Shown here: in pieces, positions 9,826 through 18,420 of the stretch
Layout: each line of letters starts with the position of its first letter
How positions within the stretch are numbered: the stretch's first letter is position 1
DNA from: Oleispirillum naphthae
GTDB taxonomy: Bacteria > Pseudomonadota > Alphaproteobacteria > Rhodospirillales > Rhodospirillaceae
Length of the DNA stretch: 64,000 bases
Assembly (NCBI GenBank): GCA_027864655.1
Contig: JAQAZG010000007.1
Location: 1 to 64,000, forward strand
Direction: 5' to 3'
The notes under the pieces: generated by a model
Seen by the model: only the letters and a program-made list of their open reading frames with translations
Database searches by the model: none
What the model was told of the DNA's origin: nothing
Made by a program: the position numbers and the translations under genes

Positions 9826-11733
9826 TCAAGCCAGACGCAACAGTCCTTCCCCCGCCGCCGGGGGCAGCGTGCGGCGCGCCGCGTCGGCGGCCTGCGCCGC
9901 GAGGCGGCGCAGGATCAGGCGCTGCAACTCGGGGTCGCCCCCTGCCGCGAACGCCGGGGAAAGGGCGTGCCCGCCCTCCAGGATGGCCTCCACTTCGGAA
10001 CGGAAGGCTGCACCCGCCGCCGCCGCGTGCCGCCGGTAGGCGGCCTCCCCCTGCGCCGCGCCGCGCGGCGGCATCGCCACCGGCTGCCCGAGATCGCGCA
10101 GCAGCCGCCCACAGGCGGAAAGCCCGCCCGCCGCATCGTGCGCCGGGCTGCGCCAGGCGGAAAAGCCGCCGTCCGGGCGGCCCACCGGCTCGCCCCACAG
10201 GTTGACGCGCGGCCCCGCCGCGGCGGAAAGCCCGGCGGTCTCCGCCCACAGACGTCCGAACAGGCGGGTCCAGGCCTCCGGCAAGGGCGCGGCGAGCGGC
10301 CCCGGCAAAGTCCCGGGCAGAGCCGCCTCCCCCTGCGGCAGAACCAGAGCGCGCACCACGCCGCCGAGACCGCGCACCACCCGCCGGTCGAGCAGCGGCA
10401 GGGCGCAGATCGCCGCCGCCGCCGCCAGGTCGAGCGGCGCGTCGTCGGCGGGCGGCGCGAGCAGCCAATCCAGCGGCACCGTTCCCGAAACCGCGGGCGT
10501 AACGCCGCGGCGATAGGCGAGCAGGGTCGCGGTATCGGCGGCGAGGCCGAGCAGCGCGCCGAAGGCGGTGCCGCGGTCGAAACGCCGCGCGGCCTGCCCG
10601 CGCCCGATGCTGTCGGCGCTGCGGCCGTCGGCGGCGAAGGCGGCGCGCGCCGCGGGATCCTCGGGCAGCCGCCCGGTGATCAGCCCCGCGTCGGCAAGGC
10701 AGGCGAGCGCCGCCAGCACCGCCGAGGCGGCACGCAGGCCGCGCACCGCCTCGGCCCGCGCCGCGCCGCCACGCCGCAGGGCGGAGCGCACCGGCGCGGC
10801 GAGACGCCCGGTTTCCAGCGCGCCGCCGATACGCCAGGCGATGTGCGCCGGGGCGAGCACCAGGGGCGCGGCGACGCGGAATTCCGGCCGCGCGGCGAGC
10901 GCGCGCCAGGCCGCCCGCCCCGCCGCGTCGGCAGCCCCCGCAAGCACCCCGTCGTGCAACGCCCCGCCTTGCGCCGCGAGACGCTGCGCCGCCGCCCCGG
11001 CGGCGAACGGAAAGGCCCCGCGGGCCGCCAGGGCGCGCGCCGCGGCCGCAACGCAGCCGCGGTCCGCCGTGGCGGGGGGAACGGTCTCGCCGCCGCGGTC
11101 GGCCAGCGCCAGGATGTCGATAAGCGCCCCCAGCACCGCCCGCGCGGTGGCCGCCGCCGCATCCGCCGCATCCGCCGCGGGCAGCGGCAGGGCATCCGGC
11201 AAGGGCAGGTCCGCACAGGCGAGACGGAGGTCCAGGTCCGCCGCGGTCTCCGCGGCGGCCAGCGCACGCACCGCCGCCAGGGCGATGCGCTCGCCGCACG
11301 GCAATGCCCGGCGCAACGCCCGCGCCGGCAGCTCCGGCGCGGGCTCCGCCGCCTCCCGGCGCGCCAGCGCCGCCTCGCTCGCCTGCGTCTCGCCCAGGGT
11401 CTCGTGCTGCAATGCGGCACACACTGCCAGGGCATGGCGCAGGCCCGCGCCCTCCTGCGGCGCTTCCGCCGCGGCGCGGCATTGCGCCAACGCCGCGGCG
11501 ATCAGCCCATGGCGCGCCGCCGCCACCTCGGGCGCGACCGGAACCCCGGTCCGCCGTTCGAGCGCCGCAGCGCTGAGGCCGAACAGCGCGGCCAGGCGCT
11601 CCGGCGCGTCCGCCGCCGCCACGGCGCAACCGCCGAGCGCCGCCTCCACGGCCTCGTCCAGATCCTCGACGCCGCGCACGCCGTCGAGGCCGCAATCGCG
11701 CCACAGACGCCGATCCTCACTGGCCACCATCAT
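9826..11733 (-). CDS. Internal virion / ejection protein, large
   Basis: A 635-aa Ala/Leu/Arg-rich protein, probably ejected into the cell during infection (T7 gp15/gp16 role). A block NLWGEPVGRPDGGF at about residues 523-536, followed by DLGQPVAMPPR, matches the WGEP...DPV pattern at the C-terminus of many podovirus internal virion proteins. No lytic-transglycosylase Glu motif was recognised. Start is uncertain between 11733 and 11730 (two adjacent ATG codons after GAGGTGAGG). It lies downstream of a 226-bp AT-rich gap and upstream of the fibre. Confidence 0.6.
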   Translation of the reverse strand: MMVASEDRRLWRDCGLDGVRGVEDLDEAVEAALGGCAVAAADAPERLAALFGLSAAALERRTGVPVAPEVAAARHGLIAAALAQCRAAAEAPQEGAGLRHALAVCAALQHETLGETQASEAALARREAAEPAPELPARALRRALPCGERIALAAVRALAAAETAADLDLRLACADLPLPDALPLPAADAADAAAATARAVLGALIDILALADRGGETVPPATADRGCVAAAARALAARGAFPFAAGAAAQRLAAQGGALHDGVLAGAADAAGRAAWRALAARPEFRVAAPLVLAPAHIAWRIGGALETGRLAAPVRSALRRGGAARAEAVRGLRAASAVLAALACLADAGLITGRLPEDPAARAAFAADGRSADSIGRGQAARRFDRGTAFGALLGLAADTATLLAYRRGVTPAVSGTVPLDWLLAPPADDAPLDLAAAAAICALPLLDRRVVRGLGGVVRALVLPQGEAALPGTLPGPLAAPLPEAWTRLFGRLWAETAGLSAAAGPRVNLWGEPVGRPDGGFSAWRSPAHDAAGGLSACGRLLRDLGQPVAMPPRGAAQGEAAYRRHAAAAGAAFRSEVEAILEGGHALSPAFAAGGDPELQRLILRRLAAQAADAARRTLPPAAGEGLLRLA

Positions 11734-11959
11734 CCTCACCTCTTTTCCTGTCTCCGGCGCGCATACTCGCCTTTGGAGTGTTATCCGGAAATTTTATCTA
11801 GCATTACGTGCTATTCGACACACATACAACCTATTTTCGCAAGTCCATATCGATCCGAAGTTGTAGCGTTGGTAAAACAACCAATTTTTCATTTAATAAT
11901 TGATAAATATATCTTCCATTTTATCTTTGCGTGTATGCATGCCGGCACGGACTCCACTT
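11734..11959. other. AT-rich gap inside phage late operon
   Basis: These 226 bp are strikingly AT-rich compared with the surrounding genes, with several TTTATC/ATAAAT stretches. They separate two large internal virion genes that otherwise lie in a tightly packed operon. No coding region is credible. A leftward promoter or a DNA-bending and entry site is possible. A short stem (TTGGT, 6-nt loop, ACCAA) is present near 11870-11885. Confidence 0.55.
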
Positions 11960-13168
11960 CTACCTACCCTGTTCCGTTTTCTTGACCTGACGATCTTCCA
12001 GAGGTTCTCTGTCGTTATTCTTCCATGCCTGCAACATCGCCGCGCCCACTGCCTCCGCATGCGCGAGGCAGGGCGGCAACGCAAAGTCCGTTTCCGCCGC
12101 CGCGCCCAGGCTCTCCGTCCATGCGGCGGTCCGCACCGCCAGCGGCTGTAGAATCTCCTCCCCCGCGGCGGCCAGCAGGCGGCATGCCGCGGTCCAGCCG
12201 ATGCGCCCCGCCGCGGCCTCCGCCGCCACCGCCGCCGCAGCCGCCAACGGATCGGCGCGATGCACCCCGTCCCACAGATCGCGCAAGGCGTCCGCGTCGT
12301 CCCAGGCCATGCCGCGGCGGGCCGCGGCTTCCGCCAGGGTTTCCGCCAGCTCCGGCAGGTTCTCCCCGGCCGGAACCGCACCGCCCGCCGCATAGGCGGC
12401 AAGCAGGCGCAACGCCTCGCCGCCTTGCGCGGCGCGCCGCCACATCCCCGCCGATCCTTCTTCCGTCAGGCGGCCGCGTTCGGCGGCGTGCAGGGCATCC
12501 TCCGCCTCCGCCAGGGCGGCGCGGCGCAGGAACGCGGCCTCCGCCTCCGGCAGCTCCGGCGCGAACGCCAGGGCATGCGCCAAAGCGGCGAGCGGGTCGG
12601 CGGCGGCAAGACGGCGGATCTCGCCGCGCACCTGCGCCTCCGCCAGATCGGCGGCGAACCCGGCGGTGAGAGAAGCCGCGCCGACGGCATCCAAAGCGCC
12701 CAGGCGGCAGGCGAGATCGCGCAGCAGCAACACCCGCCGCAACGCCGCATCCACCGCCGCGGCGTCGCCACGGCGCGCCGTGGCCAAGGCCTCCGCCGCC
12801 GCCGCCGCTAGGCGCGTCAGCAGGCGGCGCGGCCGCGCACGCACCGCCGCGTCTTCCAGCGCCGCCTCCGCCTGCCGCCGCGTGCGCGCCAGCAGATCCT
12901 GGAAATAGCCGTCGAGCACGCGCTTGCGCTCCGGCGGCCAAAACCGCGCCAGTTGCCGATAGTCCCGCATCGCCGCATCCGCCGCCGCCGCGGGATCGCC
13001 CGCGTGCCGCGCCGCCGCATCGGCGATCACGCGGCGCACCGTCTCCGCCGCTTCGTCGAGGCGGATCGCCGCTTCCGCCACCAGGGCGCGGCGCGGCGGT
13101 TCCGCCGCTTCCGGCAGCAGGCGCGGCAGCGCCGCGAAGGCGCGGTCGATATCCTTGGTTCCGGTCAT
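11960..13168 (-). CDS. Internal virion protein, Ala-rich helical
   Basis: A 402-aa protein that is mostly alpha-helical by composition, dominated by Ala, Leu, Arg and Glu. No enzyme motif is recognised. Its place between the gp14-like gene and the large internal virion gene indicates a gp15-like ejection protein. The start at 13168 follows AGGGAGG at good spacing; an ATG at 13183 overlaps the previous stop (ATGA) and is an alternative. The C-terminus is polar and less conserved-looking (KNNDREPLEDRQVKK). Confidence 0.55.
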   Translation of the reverse strand: MTGTKDIDRAFAALPRLLPEAAEPPRRALVAEAAIRLDEAAETVRRVIADAAARHAGDPAAAADAAMRDYRQLARFWPPERKRVLDGYFQDLLARTRRQAEAALEDAAVRARPRRLLTRLAAAAAEALATARRGDAAAVDAALRRVLLLRDLACRLGALDAVGAASLTAGFAADLAEAQVRGEIRRLAAADPLAALAHALAFAPELPEAEAAFLRRAALAEAEDALHAAERGRLTEEGSAGMWRRAAQGGEALRLLAAYAAGGAVPAGENLPELAETLAEAAARRGMAWDDADALRDLWDGVHRADPLAAAAAVAAEAAAGRIGWTAACRLLAAAGEEILQPLAVRTAAWTESLGAAAETDFALPPCLAHAEAVGAAMLQAWKNNDREPLEDRQVKKTEQGR

Positions 13169-13179
13169 CCCCGCCTCCC

Positions 13180-13632
13180 TCATTTCCACGGCGACAAAAG
13201 GCTCAGGCCCGAAGTCACCAGCGACTGCGCCTGCCCCGCCCCGGACTTCAGCAGCGACTGCTGCAGGATGCCGCTGGTGCTGCTCGCGCCCAGCGCGCGC
13301 TCCTGCAGGGCGCGGGCTTCTCCGGTCAGCGCTGCGCCGGAGGCGATCATCGCCAGGTCGTGCTCCGCGTCGGAGACCGCCGCATTGGCGACGGAGAGCG
13401 CCGAGCCGGAGGCGGCGTCGGCGCCCGAGGCGGCGAACCAGGCGTTCTGCCGCGACAGGGTGTTTTCCAGCTCTTTCTCGCGGGCGCGTTCCTGCTCCGC
13501 CAGCGCCAGCGCATCGCGGGATTTCTGCAGGGAGAGCTGCTGCGCGGCCATGCCGCTCTGCGTGCCCGTCCCGAGCAAGGCCGTTCCGCCGGCGCCCACC
13601 GCGCCGCCGATCAACAGCGGTACCATGCCCAT
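13180..13632 (-). CDS. Internal virion protein, gp14-like
   Basis: A 150-aa protein with an N-terminal glycine-rich hydrophobic segment (LLIGGAVGAGGTALLG) that resembles membrane-inserting internal virion protein A of T7-like phages. A long charged coiled-coil stretch (LALAEQERAREKELENTL) and an Ala/Ser-rich region follow. It lies directly after the tail-tube gene. The predicted role is forming part of the channel through the host envelope during DNA ejection. Confidence 0.65.
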   Translation of the reverse strand: MGMVPLLIGGAVGAGGTALLGTGTQSGMAAQQLSLQKSRDALALAEQERAREKELENTLSRQNAWFAASGADAASGSALSVANAAVSDAEHDLAMIASGAALTGEARALQERALGASSTSGILQQSLLKSGAGQAQSLVTSGLSLLSPWK

Positions 13633-13654
13633 GTCCGTTCTCCTTGTTCCGTGG

Positions 13655-15376
13655 TTACTGCGCGACTTCCGAGCACACCGAGAGAACCGCCGCGGGCAGG
13701 CGCGAGGTGCCGGTGATGCGCACCGTGGCCCCGCCGCTGCCGGTGCGGCCGCCCCGCCAGCCGAGCAGGCGCACGATGCGCACGCCGGAGACCGGCGCGA
13801 GAGCGGCGTCGAGCAGCGTTTCGCCGATGCGCCGGTCGCTGAGGCGGCGGCCGTTGACGGTGAGCCCGGCGGAGCGGTAGAGGCGGATCGCCGCCTGGGT
13901 GATACGGTGCCGCCCGCCGCCCGCCGCCTCGCCGGTGGTCACCGGCATGGTCTCCACCGCCCAGTCGAAGGCGAAGCCCGCCTCCAGCGCGGAAACCGGA
14001 TAGGGCGCGGCGACCGCGCCGCCCTGCACCGCCGCGCTGCCGAGAGGCGCGCCGTCGCCGATCAGGTCCACCGTCGCGCCCTCCAGGGCGGAAAGGCCGC
14101 CCCAGCTTTCCGTCGGCTCTTCGGCGGTCAGCAGCACGCTGCAATCGAGCCGCCGCGACGCCTCCAGCGCCTCGATGAAATAACGTTCCGCGCCTGCGAC
14201 CTCGCGCCGCACCAGGAAGTACGGCACGCCGCCCGCCACTGCGACGCGCAGCACCGCGCCCGCGGTGACGAGCAGGGTCCAGCCGGTCATCTTCTGGGTC
14301 TTGCGGCTGTTGAGCACCGCGACGGTTCCATCGCCGCCGTTGACCACGTAGAGGTGGTTGGCGCTGTCGCTCTCGTTGCCCAGGCGCGCCGCCATGTCGA
14401 GGGGGCCGCGCATCAGGTGCCCGGAGAGCAGCGCCACGTCCTCGGCGCGGTAGCTCTGGGACTCGTAGTCGAAGACGATCTCGTAGACCGAGGAATGGCC
14501 GCTCTCCGGGTTCTTGACGAACATCACCGAGCCGTCCAACTCCGCCGGGCGCACCGCCGAGGCGGGCACCTCGGAGGAGCGGCGCATGAAGAAGCTCTGC
14601 GGCGTGATCACGTCGCCTTCGGTGCGCGCGAACAGGCCGCCGCTGGTGAAGGCGAAGAAGTCGTTGAGCGCATAGAGCTGCTGCACCGCGCAGACGCGGT
14701 CGTTGTCGAAGGTGAGTTCCACCGCCTCGTCGTCGAGCGCGTCGTCGGAGGTGGCGAAGTCGAAGAAGGAATTGGCGGTGCTGCCCCAGACCGTCTGCGG
14801 CCGCGACTTCGAACCGCCGAAATAGAGCCGCCCCTGGTGGAGGAACACCGAACGCGGCCAGCCGCGCGCGGCGGACCAGACATCCTCGTCGCCGCTGCCG
14901 AAATCGTGCTGCGGAATATTGGCAAGCGCGATGTCGGAGAGCGCCCACGACGTGTGGGAGCCTTCGCGCATCAGCTTGGCGGGCGCGTGCTCCGGGTGCA
15001 CCAGGATCAGGGTGTCGAGGCTCTGCACCCAGGCAAGGGCGGCGATCTCCGCCTCCGCATAGGCGGTCGCCACGGTGGCGCAGAGCGTGCCGTCCGGCAG
15101 GTAGACGTCGATGGCGAGGGGCCGCACCACCATCAGGTAGACCTGCTCGGTGGAGAACTCGAACTTCGCCAGGCGCGCCGCCGCGCCGCCCTCCGTCACC
15201 TCGGCGAAACGGGCGAGCCCGCCGCGCAGGGCGACGCCGCCGTGCGGCAGGCCGAGCACGTTGGTGAGGTCCGCCCCGCCCTGGGCATAGGCGGAGACAT
15301 CCACCCGCGCCGCGAGATGCGGGTCGAGCATCCCGGCGGAAAAATTGGTCTGCACCGAGAAGCCGCGCGCCGTCAT
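13655..15376 (-). CDS. Tail tubular protein B / nozzle-like
   Basis: A 573-aa beta-rich structural protein. Recognisable features are an N-terminal NFSAGMLDPHLAARVD, LPHGGVALRGGLARF, the repeated loops KMTGWTLLVTAGAVLRVAV and the central FTSGGLFARTEGDVITPQSFF block, typical of podovirus nozzle proteins that follow tubular protein A. It is shorter than T7 gp12 (794 aa). The start overlaps the preceding stop as ATGA. Order (tube A, tube B, internal virion proteins) agrees. Confidence 0.75.
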   Translation of the reverse strand: MTARGFSVQTNFSAGMLDPHLAARVDVSAYAQGGADLTNVLGLPHGGVALRGGLARFAEVTEGGAAARLAKFEFSTEQVYLMVVRPLAIDVYLPDGTLCATVATAYAEAEIAALAWVQSLDTLILVHPEHAPAKLMREGSHTSWALSDIALANIPQHDFGSGDEDVWSAARGWPRSVFLHQGRLYFGGSKSRPQTVWGSTANSFFDFATSDDALDDEAVELTFDNDRVCAVQQLYALNDFFAFTSGGLFARTEGDVITPQSFFMRRSSEVPASAVRPAELDGSVMFVKNPESGHSSVYEIVFDYESQSYRAEDVALLSGHLMRGPLDMAARLGNESDSANHLYVVNGGDGTVAVLNSRKTQKMTGWTLLVTAGAVLRVAVAGGVPYFLVRREVAGAERYFIEALEASRRLDCSVLLTAEEPTESWGGLSALEGATVDLIGDGAPLGSAAVQGGAVAAPYPVSALEAGFAFDWAVETMPVTTGEAAGGGRHRITQAAIRLYRSAGLTVNGRRLSDRRIGETLLDAALAPVSGVRIVRLLGWRGGRTGSGGATVRITGTSRLPAAVLSVCSEVAQ

Positions 15377-15948
15377 CGCCGTGCCTCCAGAAGCGAGAAA
15401 TCCTCGAAGCGGTTGGGGGTCTGCTGCTGCGCGTCGATCGACTTGGCGCGGCCGAACTCCGCCTGCGCCAGCTTGGCCTGCAACTCGCTGCGCGCGGTGT
15501 TCTCGGTGAGCGGCAGGCAGAACTCGGCGGCGAGGCGGACGATCAGCGCCTGGTCGAAGAACGGCGGGAAGGTGCGGCTGTCGGGACGGAAGATGTAGGT
15601 CAGCACCACGCCCGCGGCATCGGTGTGGATGCGCCGCTCGTGGATGCGGTAGGCCACGCCGCGGCCGGAGGCGGAGCCTGCGGCCCCCAGCGACAGCGCG
15701 CGCAGAAAGTCGTCGGGCAACTGGTAGGCGTGGGCGAAGTCGGCGACCGGCGTGGACGCCACCTCGGCCAGCGCGCGCTGCGCGGTGGCGAAGCTCCACG
15801 GATAGGCGGAGATCATTGCGTCGCGCACCCCGCCGTAGAGCATGCCCGCCACCTCCGCCTCGGCGGTGCCGTCGTCGAAACTGGTGATCGGCTCGCAGCC
15901 GATGGCGATGAGCGCGCGGGCGCACATCTGAAGTCCGGTCAAGGCCAT
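15373..15948 (-). CDS. Tail tubular protein A
   Basis: A 191-aa protein of the T7 gp11 type, which forms the adaptor ring between portal and nozzle. The recognisable pattern is an N-terminal LQMCARALIAIGCEPITSF, then DAMISAYPWSFATAQ, YQLPDDFLRAL, and a C-terminal LAAEFCLPLTENTA. It overlaps the next gene by 4 bp. The upstream gene is a small head protein, 63 bp away. Confidence 0.82.
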   Translation of the reverse strand: MALTGLQMCARALIAIGCEPITSFDDGTAEAEVAGMLYGGVRDAMISAYPWSFATAQRALAEVASTPVADFAHAYQLPDDFLRALSLGAAGSASGRGVAYRIHERRIHTDAAGVVLTYIFRPDSRTFPPFFDQALIVRLAAEFCLPLTENTARSELQAKLAQAEFGRAKSIDAQQQTPNRFEDFSLLEARR

Positions 15949-16011
15949 CTCGGTTCCTCCGTTGCGGGACCACGGCGGAACGGCAAACCCCGTTCCGCCG
16001 GACCGATGGGA

Positions 16012-16275
16012 TCAGCGGGTGTCGGCGGCGCCGACGGCGAGAATGTCGGCGACATCCACGGAGCCGCCCGCATTGGAGGCGACCACCGCGATGCCGCGCC
16101 CGTCGGCGGCGTTGACGAGAATCCAGTCGCCGACCTTGAGCACGCCCGCGGCATCGTCGAAGTAGCCCGCCGCGTCGATGGCCGCCGCGGCATCGGCGGC
16201 GGAGGCATAGCCCCACAGCGACAGCACCGCGCCGCCGCCCGCGAGGAGTTCCAGCTTGTTGGGATCGAAAGCCAT
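16012..16275 (-). CDS. Small phage head-associated protein
   Basis: An 87-aa protein directly downstream of the capsid gene. It has a conserved-looking start (MAFDPNKLELLAGGG), a YFDDAAGVLKVGDWILV block and a beta-rich end (VVASNAGGSVDVADILAVG). Small proteins of this type often follow this capsid family in alphaproteobacterial podophages and may decorate the head or form short fibres. The role is inferred from position. Confidence 0.6.
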   Translation of the reverse strand: MAFDPNKLELLAGGGAVLSLWGYASAADAAAAIDAAGYFDDAAGVLKVGDWILVNAADGRGIAVVASNAGGSVDVADILAVGAADTR

Positions 16276-16301
16276 GATGAGGTTCCTTCTCGGTTGCGGG
16301 G

Positions 16302-17132
16302 TCAGGCGATCTCGGCGGTGTCGTCCACCTTGATCTTGATCACCCCCGCGCCGTCGATGAGCGCCGCGCCCTGGCTCATCATGTTGTTGACGAAGAAGGC
16401 GGCGCGGTCGCCGTGCCAGGTGATGTCGGAGGTGACCTCCGCGCCGATGGCGTGGCCGATCGCGGTCTTGTGCCAGAGGAAGCAGTCGCGGTTGCCGTCC
16501 GCGAGCGGCAGGCCGGTGTGCATCATCCAGACGATGCCCAGCCACTTGCGGCTTTCCGTGCCCTTGAGCCACGGAAAGGCGTCGGCGGCGAAGTCGGAGC
16601 TGGCGAACTCGTCGATGTTGAGCAGCTCGTTCCACTGGTGCGGACCGACGATGCCGAAGCGCTGGCCGTCGTCGGGCACGTCGGAGCCGTTTAGGCTCTC
16701 GAAGGCGGAGAGCAGCAGGGCCTTGGTCAGGCCGGTGGAGTAGTCGCCGACGCCGAGGGCGGCGGCGCCCGCGGCGGCGAGGATCATCTCGTCGGTCTTG
16801 CGCCCCAGCGCATAGGCCCCCGCGTCGATCAGGGTCTTGCGCTCATCGACGTTGGTCTTGACCTCGTCCAGCTTGTCCACCCAGTCGCCGGCATAGTAGT
16901 CGGCGAGGGTGCATTCCACCTGGGTGTGCTCCAGGTTCATCACCGGCACCATGCCGTGACGGGTCTTGGTGGCGGCGACGCCGGTGCCGACCTTCTGGAA
17001 CACCGTGGTCGCGCCGGTGGTGCTGGTCTTCACCCGCACCGTGTTGCGCAGCTTCGCGCCCATGCGCTGATAGGCGACATGGACGTCGGCCTCGTACTGC
17101 TTGATGAAGGCCTGGGTAATCGAAACGCTCAT
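16302..17132 (-). CDS. Major capsid protein
   Basis: A 276-aa HK97-fold-type capsid of the Phage_capsid_2 class used by podoviruses. Supporting segments are the N-terminal ITQAFIKQYEADVHVAYQ, KVGTGVAATKTRHG, the GDWVDKLDEVKTNVDERKT block and FVNNMMSQGAALID near the C-terminus. The start at 17132 follows GAGGGC and leaves out an 89-codon upstream extension that reads as non-coding. It is separated from the scaffold gene by two foreign-looking genes and has its own promoter (17371-17399). Confidence 0.82.
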   Translation of the reverse strand: MSVSITQAFIKQYEADVHVAYQRMGAKLRNTVRVKTSTTGATTVFQKVGTGVAATKTRHGMVPVMNLEHTQVECTLADYYAGDWVDKLDEVKTNVDERKTLIDAGAYALGRKTDEMILAAAGAAALGVGDYSTGLTKALLLSAFESLNGSDVPDDGQRFGIVGPHQWNELLNIDEFASSDFAADAFPWLKGTESRKWLGIVWMMHTGLPLADGNRDCFLWHKTAIGHAIGAEVTSDITWHGDRAAFFVNNMMSQGAALIDGAGVIKIKVDDTAEIA

Positions 17133-17514
17133 GAAGAAGCCCTCGTTTCCGTTGCCGAAACCCGAGGGGCGCGCGCAAACCGACGCATCGCCCTCGGAGG
17201 CCCCGCAAAATCTGCGGAGCGGTGAAGGCCGATACGTCCGGGTCTGTGCCAGTGATATGCCGGACGGCGCGAAGCGCGGATGCCGCCTGCGCGAGGCAAA
17301 CGGCGAGCCGAAGAAAAACCGGGCGGCGGGTCGGACTTGCGCGATGGGCCGCACGCCGGAAGATGCGTGCAGTATCTCGCAAAGCCCCCGTCCTGTCAAT
17401 AATTATTTATTTAAATCAATGACTTATACGTATTATGTAAACCTCTGCGCCGCACCTGTTGACAGGATGGTGCAGGCGGACGAGGCTGCCCGAGAGCAGA
17501 AAAGGAGCCCGCCG
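17133..17514. other. Intergenic region, capsid / exported-protein gene
   Basis: These 382 bp separate the leftward capsid gene from a rightward cargo gene. The left half is GC-rich leader sequence. A 50-bp AT-rich core (about 17397-17445) follows. A 9-bp inverted repeat (TCCTGTCAA at 17391-17399, TTGACAGGA at 17459-17467) brackets the core. The left arm contains the -35 box of a leftward promoter. No credible coding sequence is present. Confidence 0.6.
17371..17399 (-). promoter_or_regulatory. Near-consensus sigma-70 promoter of capsid operon
   Basis: On the minus strand a perfect TTGACA (17399-17394) is followed by 17 bp and GATACT (17376-17371). It would start transcription near 17364, about 230 nt before the capsid start. 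This gives the capsid, tail and lysis genes a host-type promoter independent of the scaffold-portal block. Confidence 0.65.
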
Positions 17515-18420
17515 ATGCGTTTCGCCGCCGCCGTTTTCGCCCGCCTGGCGCTGCCGCTGCTGCTTGCCGCGGCCCTGCCCGGCCCCGCCGCCGCGGCGGA
17601 TGCGGCCTGCCGCACCCTGTTGCGCGACCGCATGGCGCTTGCCGTCGGGCTCTACCGCATCGAGATCTCGGCAAGCCACCTTGTCGGCCAGACGGCACGG
17701 GCGCGCGGCGACGCCGAGCGGCGGAGCCAGCTCGCCCGCGCGCAGGACGGCCTCGCCGAACTCAAGACCCGGCTGGAAAGCCACGCCACCCGCCTCGGCA
17801 GCGAGGCCGACCGGGCCACCTGCGCCGCGGAAAAGGCCCCGGTCGCGGCGCTGGACGCGGCGCTCGGCGTCTACGTCAAGACGGTGGACGCGCGCTGGCG
17901 CTTCATGCAGGCGCGGCTGGAGCAATTGCAGCGCCTGGAGGAGAAGGCCCCCCTGCCCGGCGATCCGCGCGAGGCGGACCTGTGGCTGCAGGAACCCCTG
18001 GCGCGCTACGACATCTGGCGCGCCCTGGCGCAAGCGGTGACCCCCGGCGGCGAGGCGGCGGGGGCGCTCTACGTCATCGGCATGCTGACGCGCTTCGAGT
18101 GGGACACCGCACTGGCGCTGCGCTCCGCGGTGCGCGGCGGCGGCAATCCGCGCGCCGCGCTCGCCGCCGCGGCGGAGGACGCGGCGGCCCTGCGCCGCCT
18201 GTGGCCACGGCCCGGCTCCATCGCCCAGGAAGAATTGTGGAAGGCGCTCACCGGCATCGCCGCGGCGCTGCCCGACCCGCGCACCGCGCCGGTGCCGCAG
18301 GTGGAGCCGCCGGAGGGCTGGATCACCTGGACCGGCGCGTGGATCACCCCCTACGGCACGGCGTTCACCCATGCCGTGCCGGGGGTGCTGAAGGGGTTGG
18401 AGGATCTGAGCCTAGAGTAG
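17515..18420 (+). CDS. Exported protein of unknown function (cargo gene)
   Basis: A 301-aa protein I do not recognise. The first 27 residues are a Sec signal peptide (hydrophobic core LALPLLLAAALPG, ending AAA). The mature part is largely helical, with charged heptad-like stretches (AQDGLAELKTRLES, FMQARLEQLQRLEEK) and a Trp-rich end (EGWITWTGAWITPYGTAF). Two Cys residues could form a disulfide. The start follows AAAAGGAG. It runs against the direction of every phage structural gene, between scaffold and capsid, and overlaps its convergent partner by 9 bp. A lysogenic-conversion (moron) role is inferred. Confidence 0.7.
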   Translation: MRFAAAVFARLALPLLLAAALPGPAAAADAACRTLLRDRMALAVGLYRIEISASHLVGQTARARGDAERRSQLARAQDGLAELKTRLESHATRLGSEADRATCAAEKAPVAALDAALGVYVKTVDARWRFMQARLEQLQRLEEKAPLPGDPREADLWLQEPLARYDIWRALAQAVTPGGEAAGALYVIGMLTRFEWDTALALRSAVRGGGNPRAALAAAAEDAAALRRLWPRPGSIAQEELWKALTGIAAALPDPRTAPVPQVEPPEGWITWTGAWITPYGTAFTHAVPGVLKGLEDLSLE

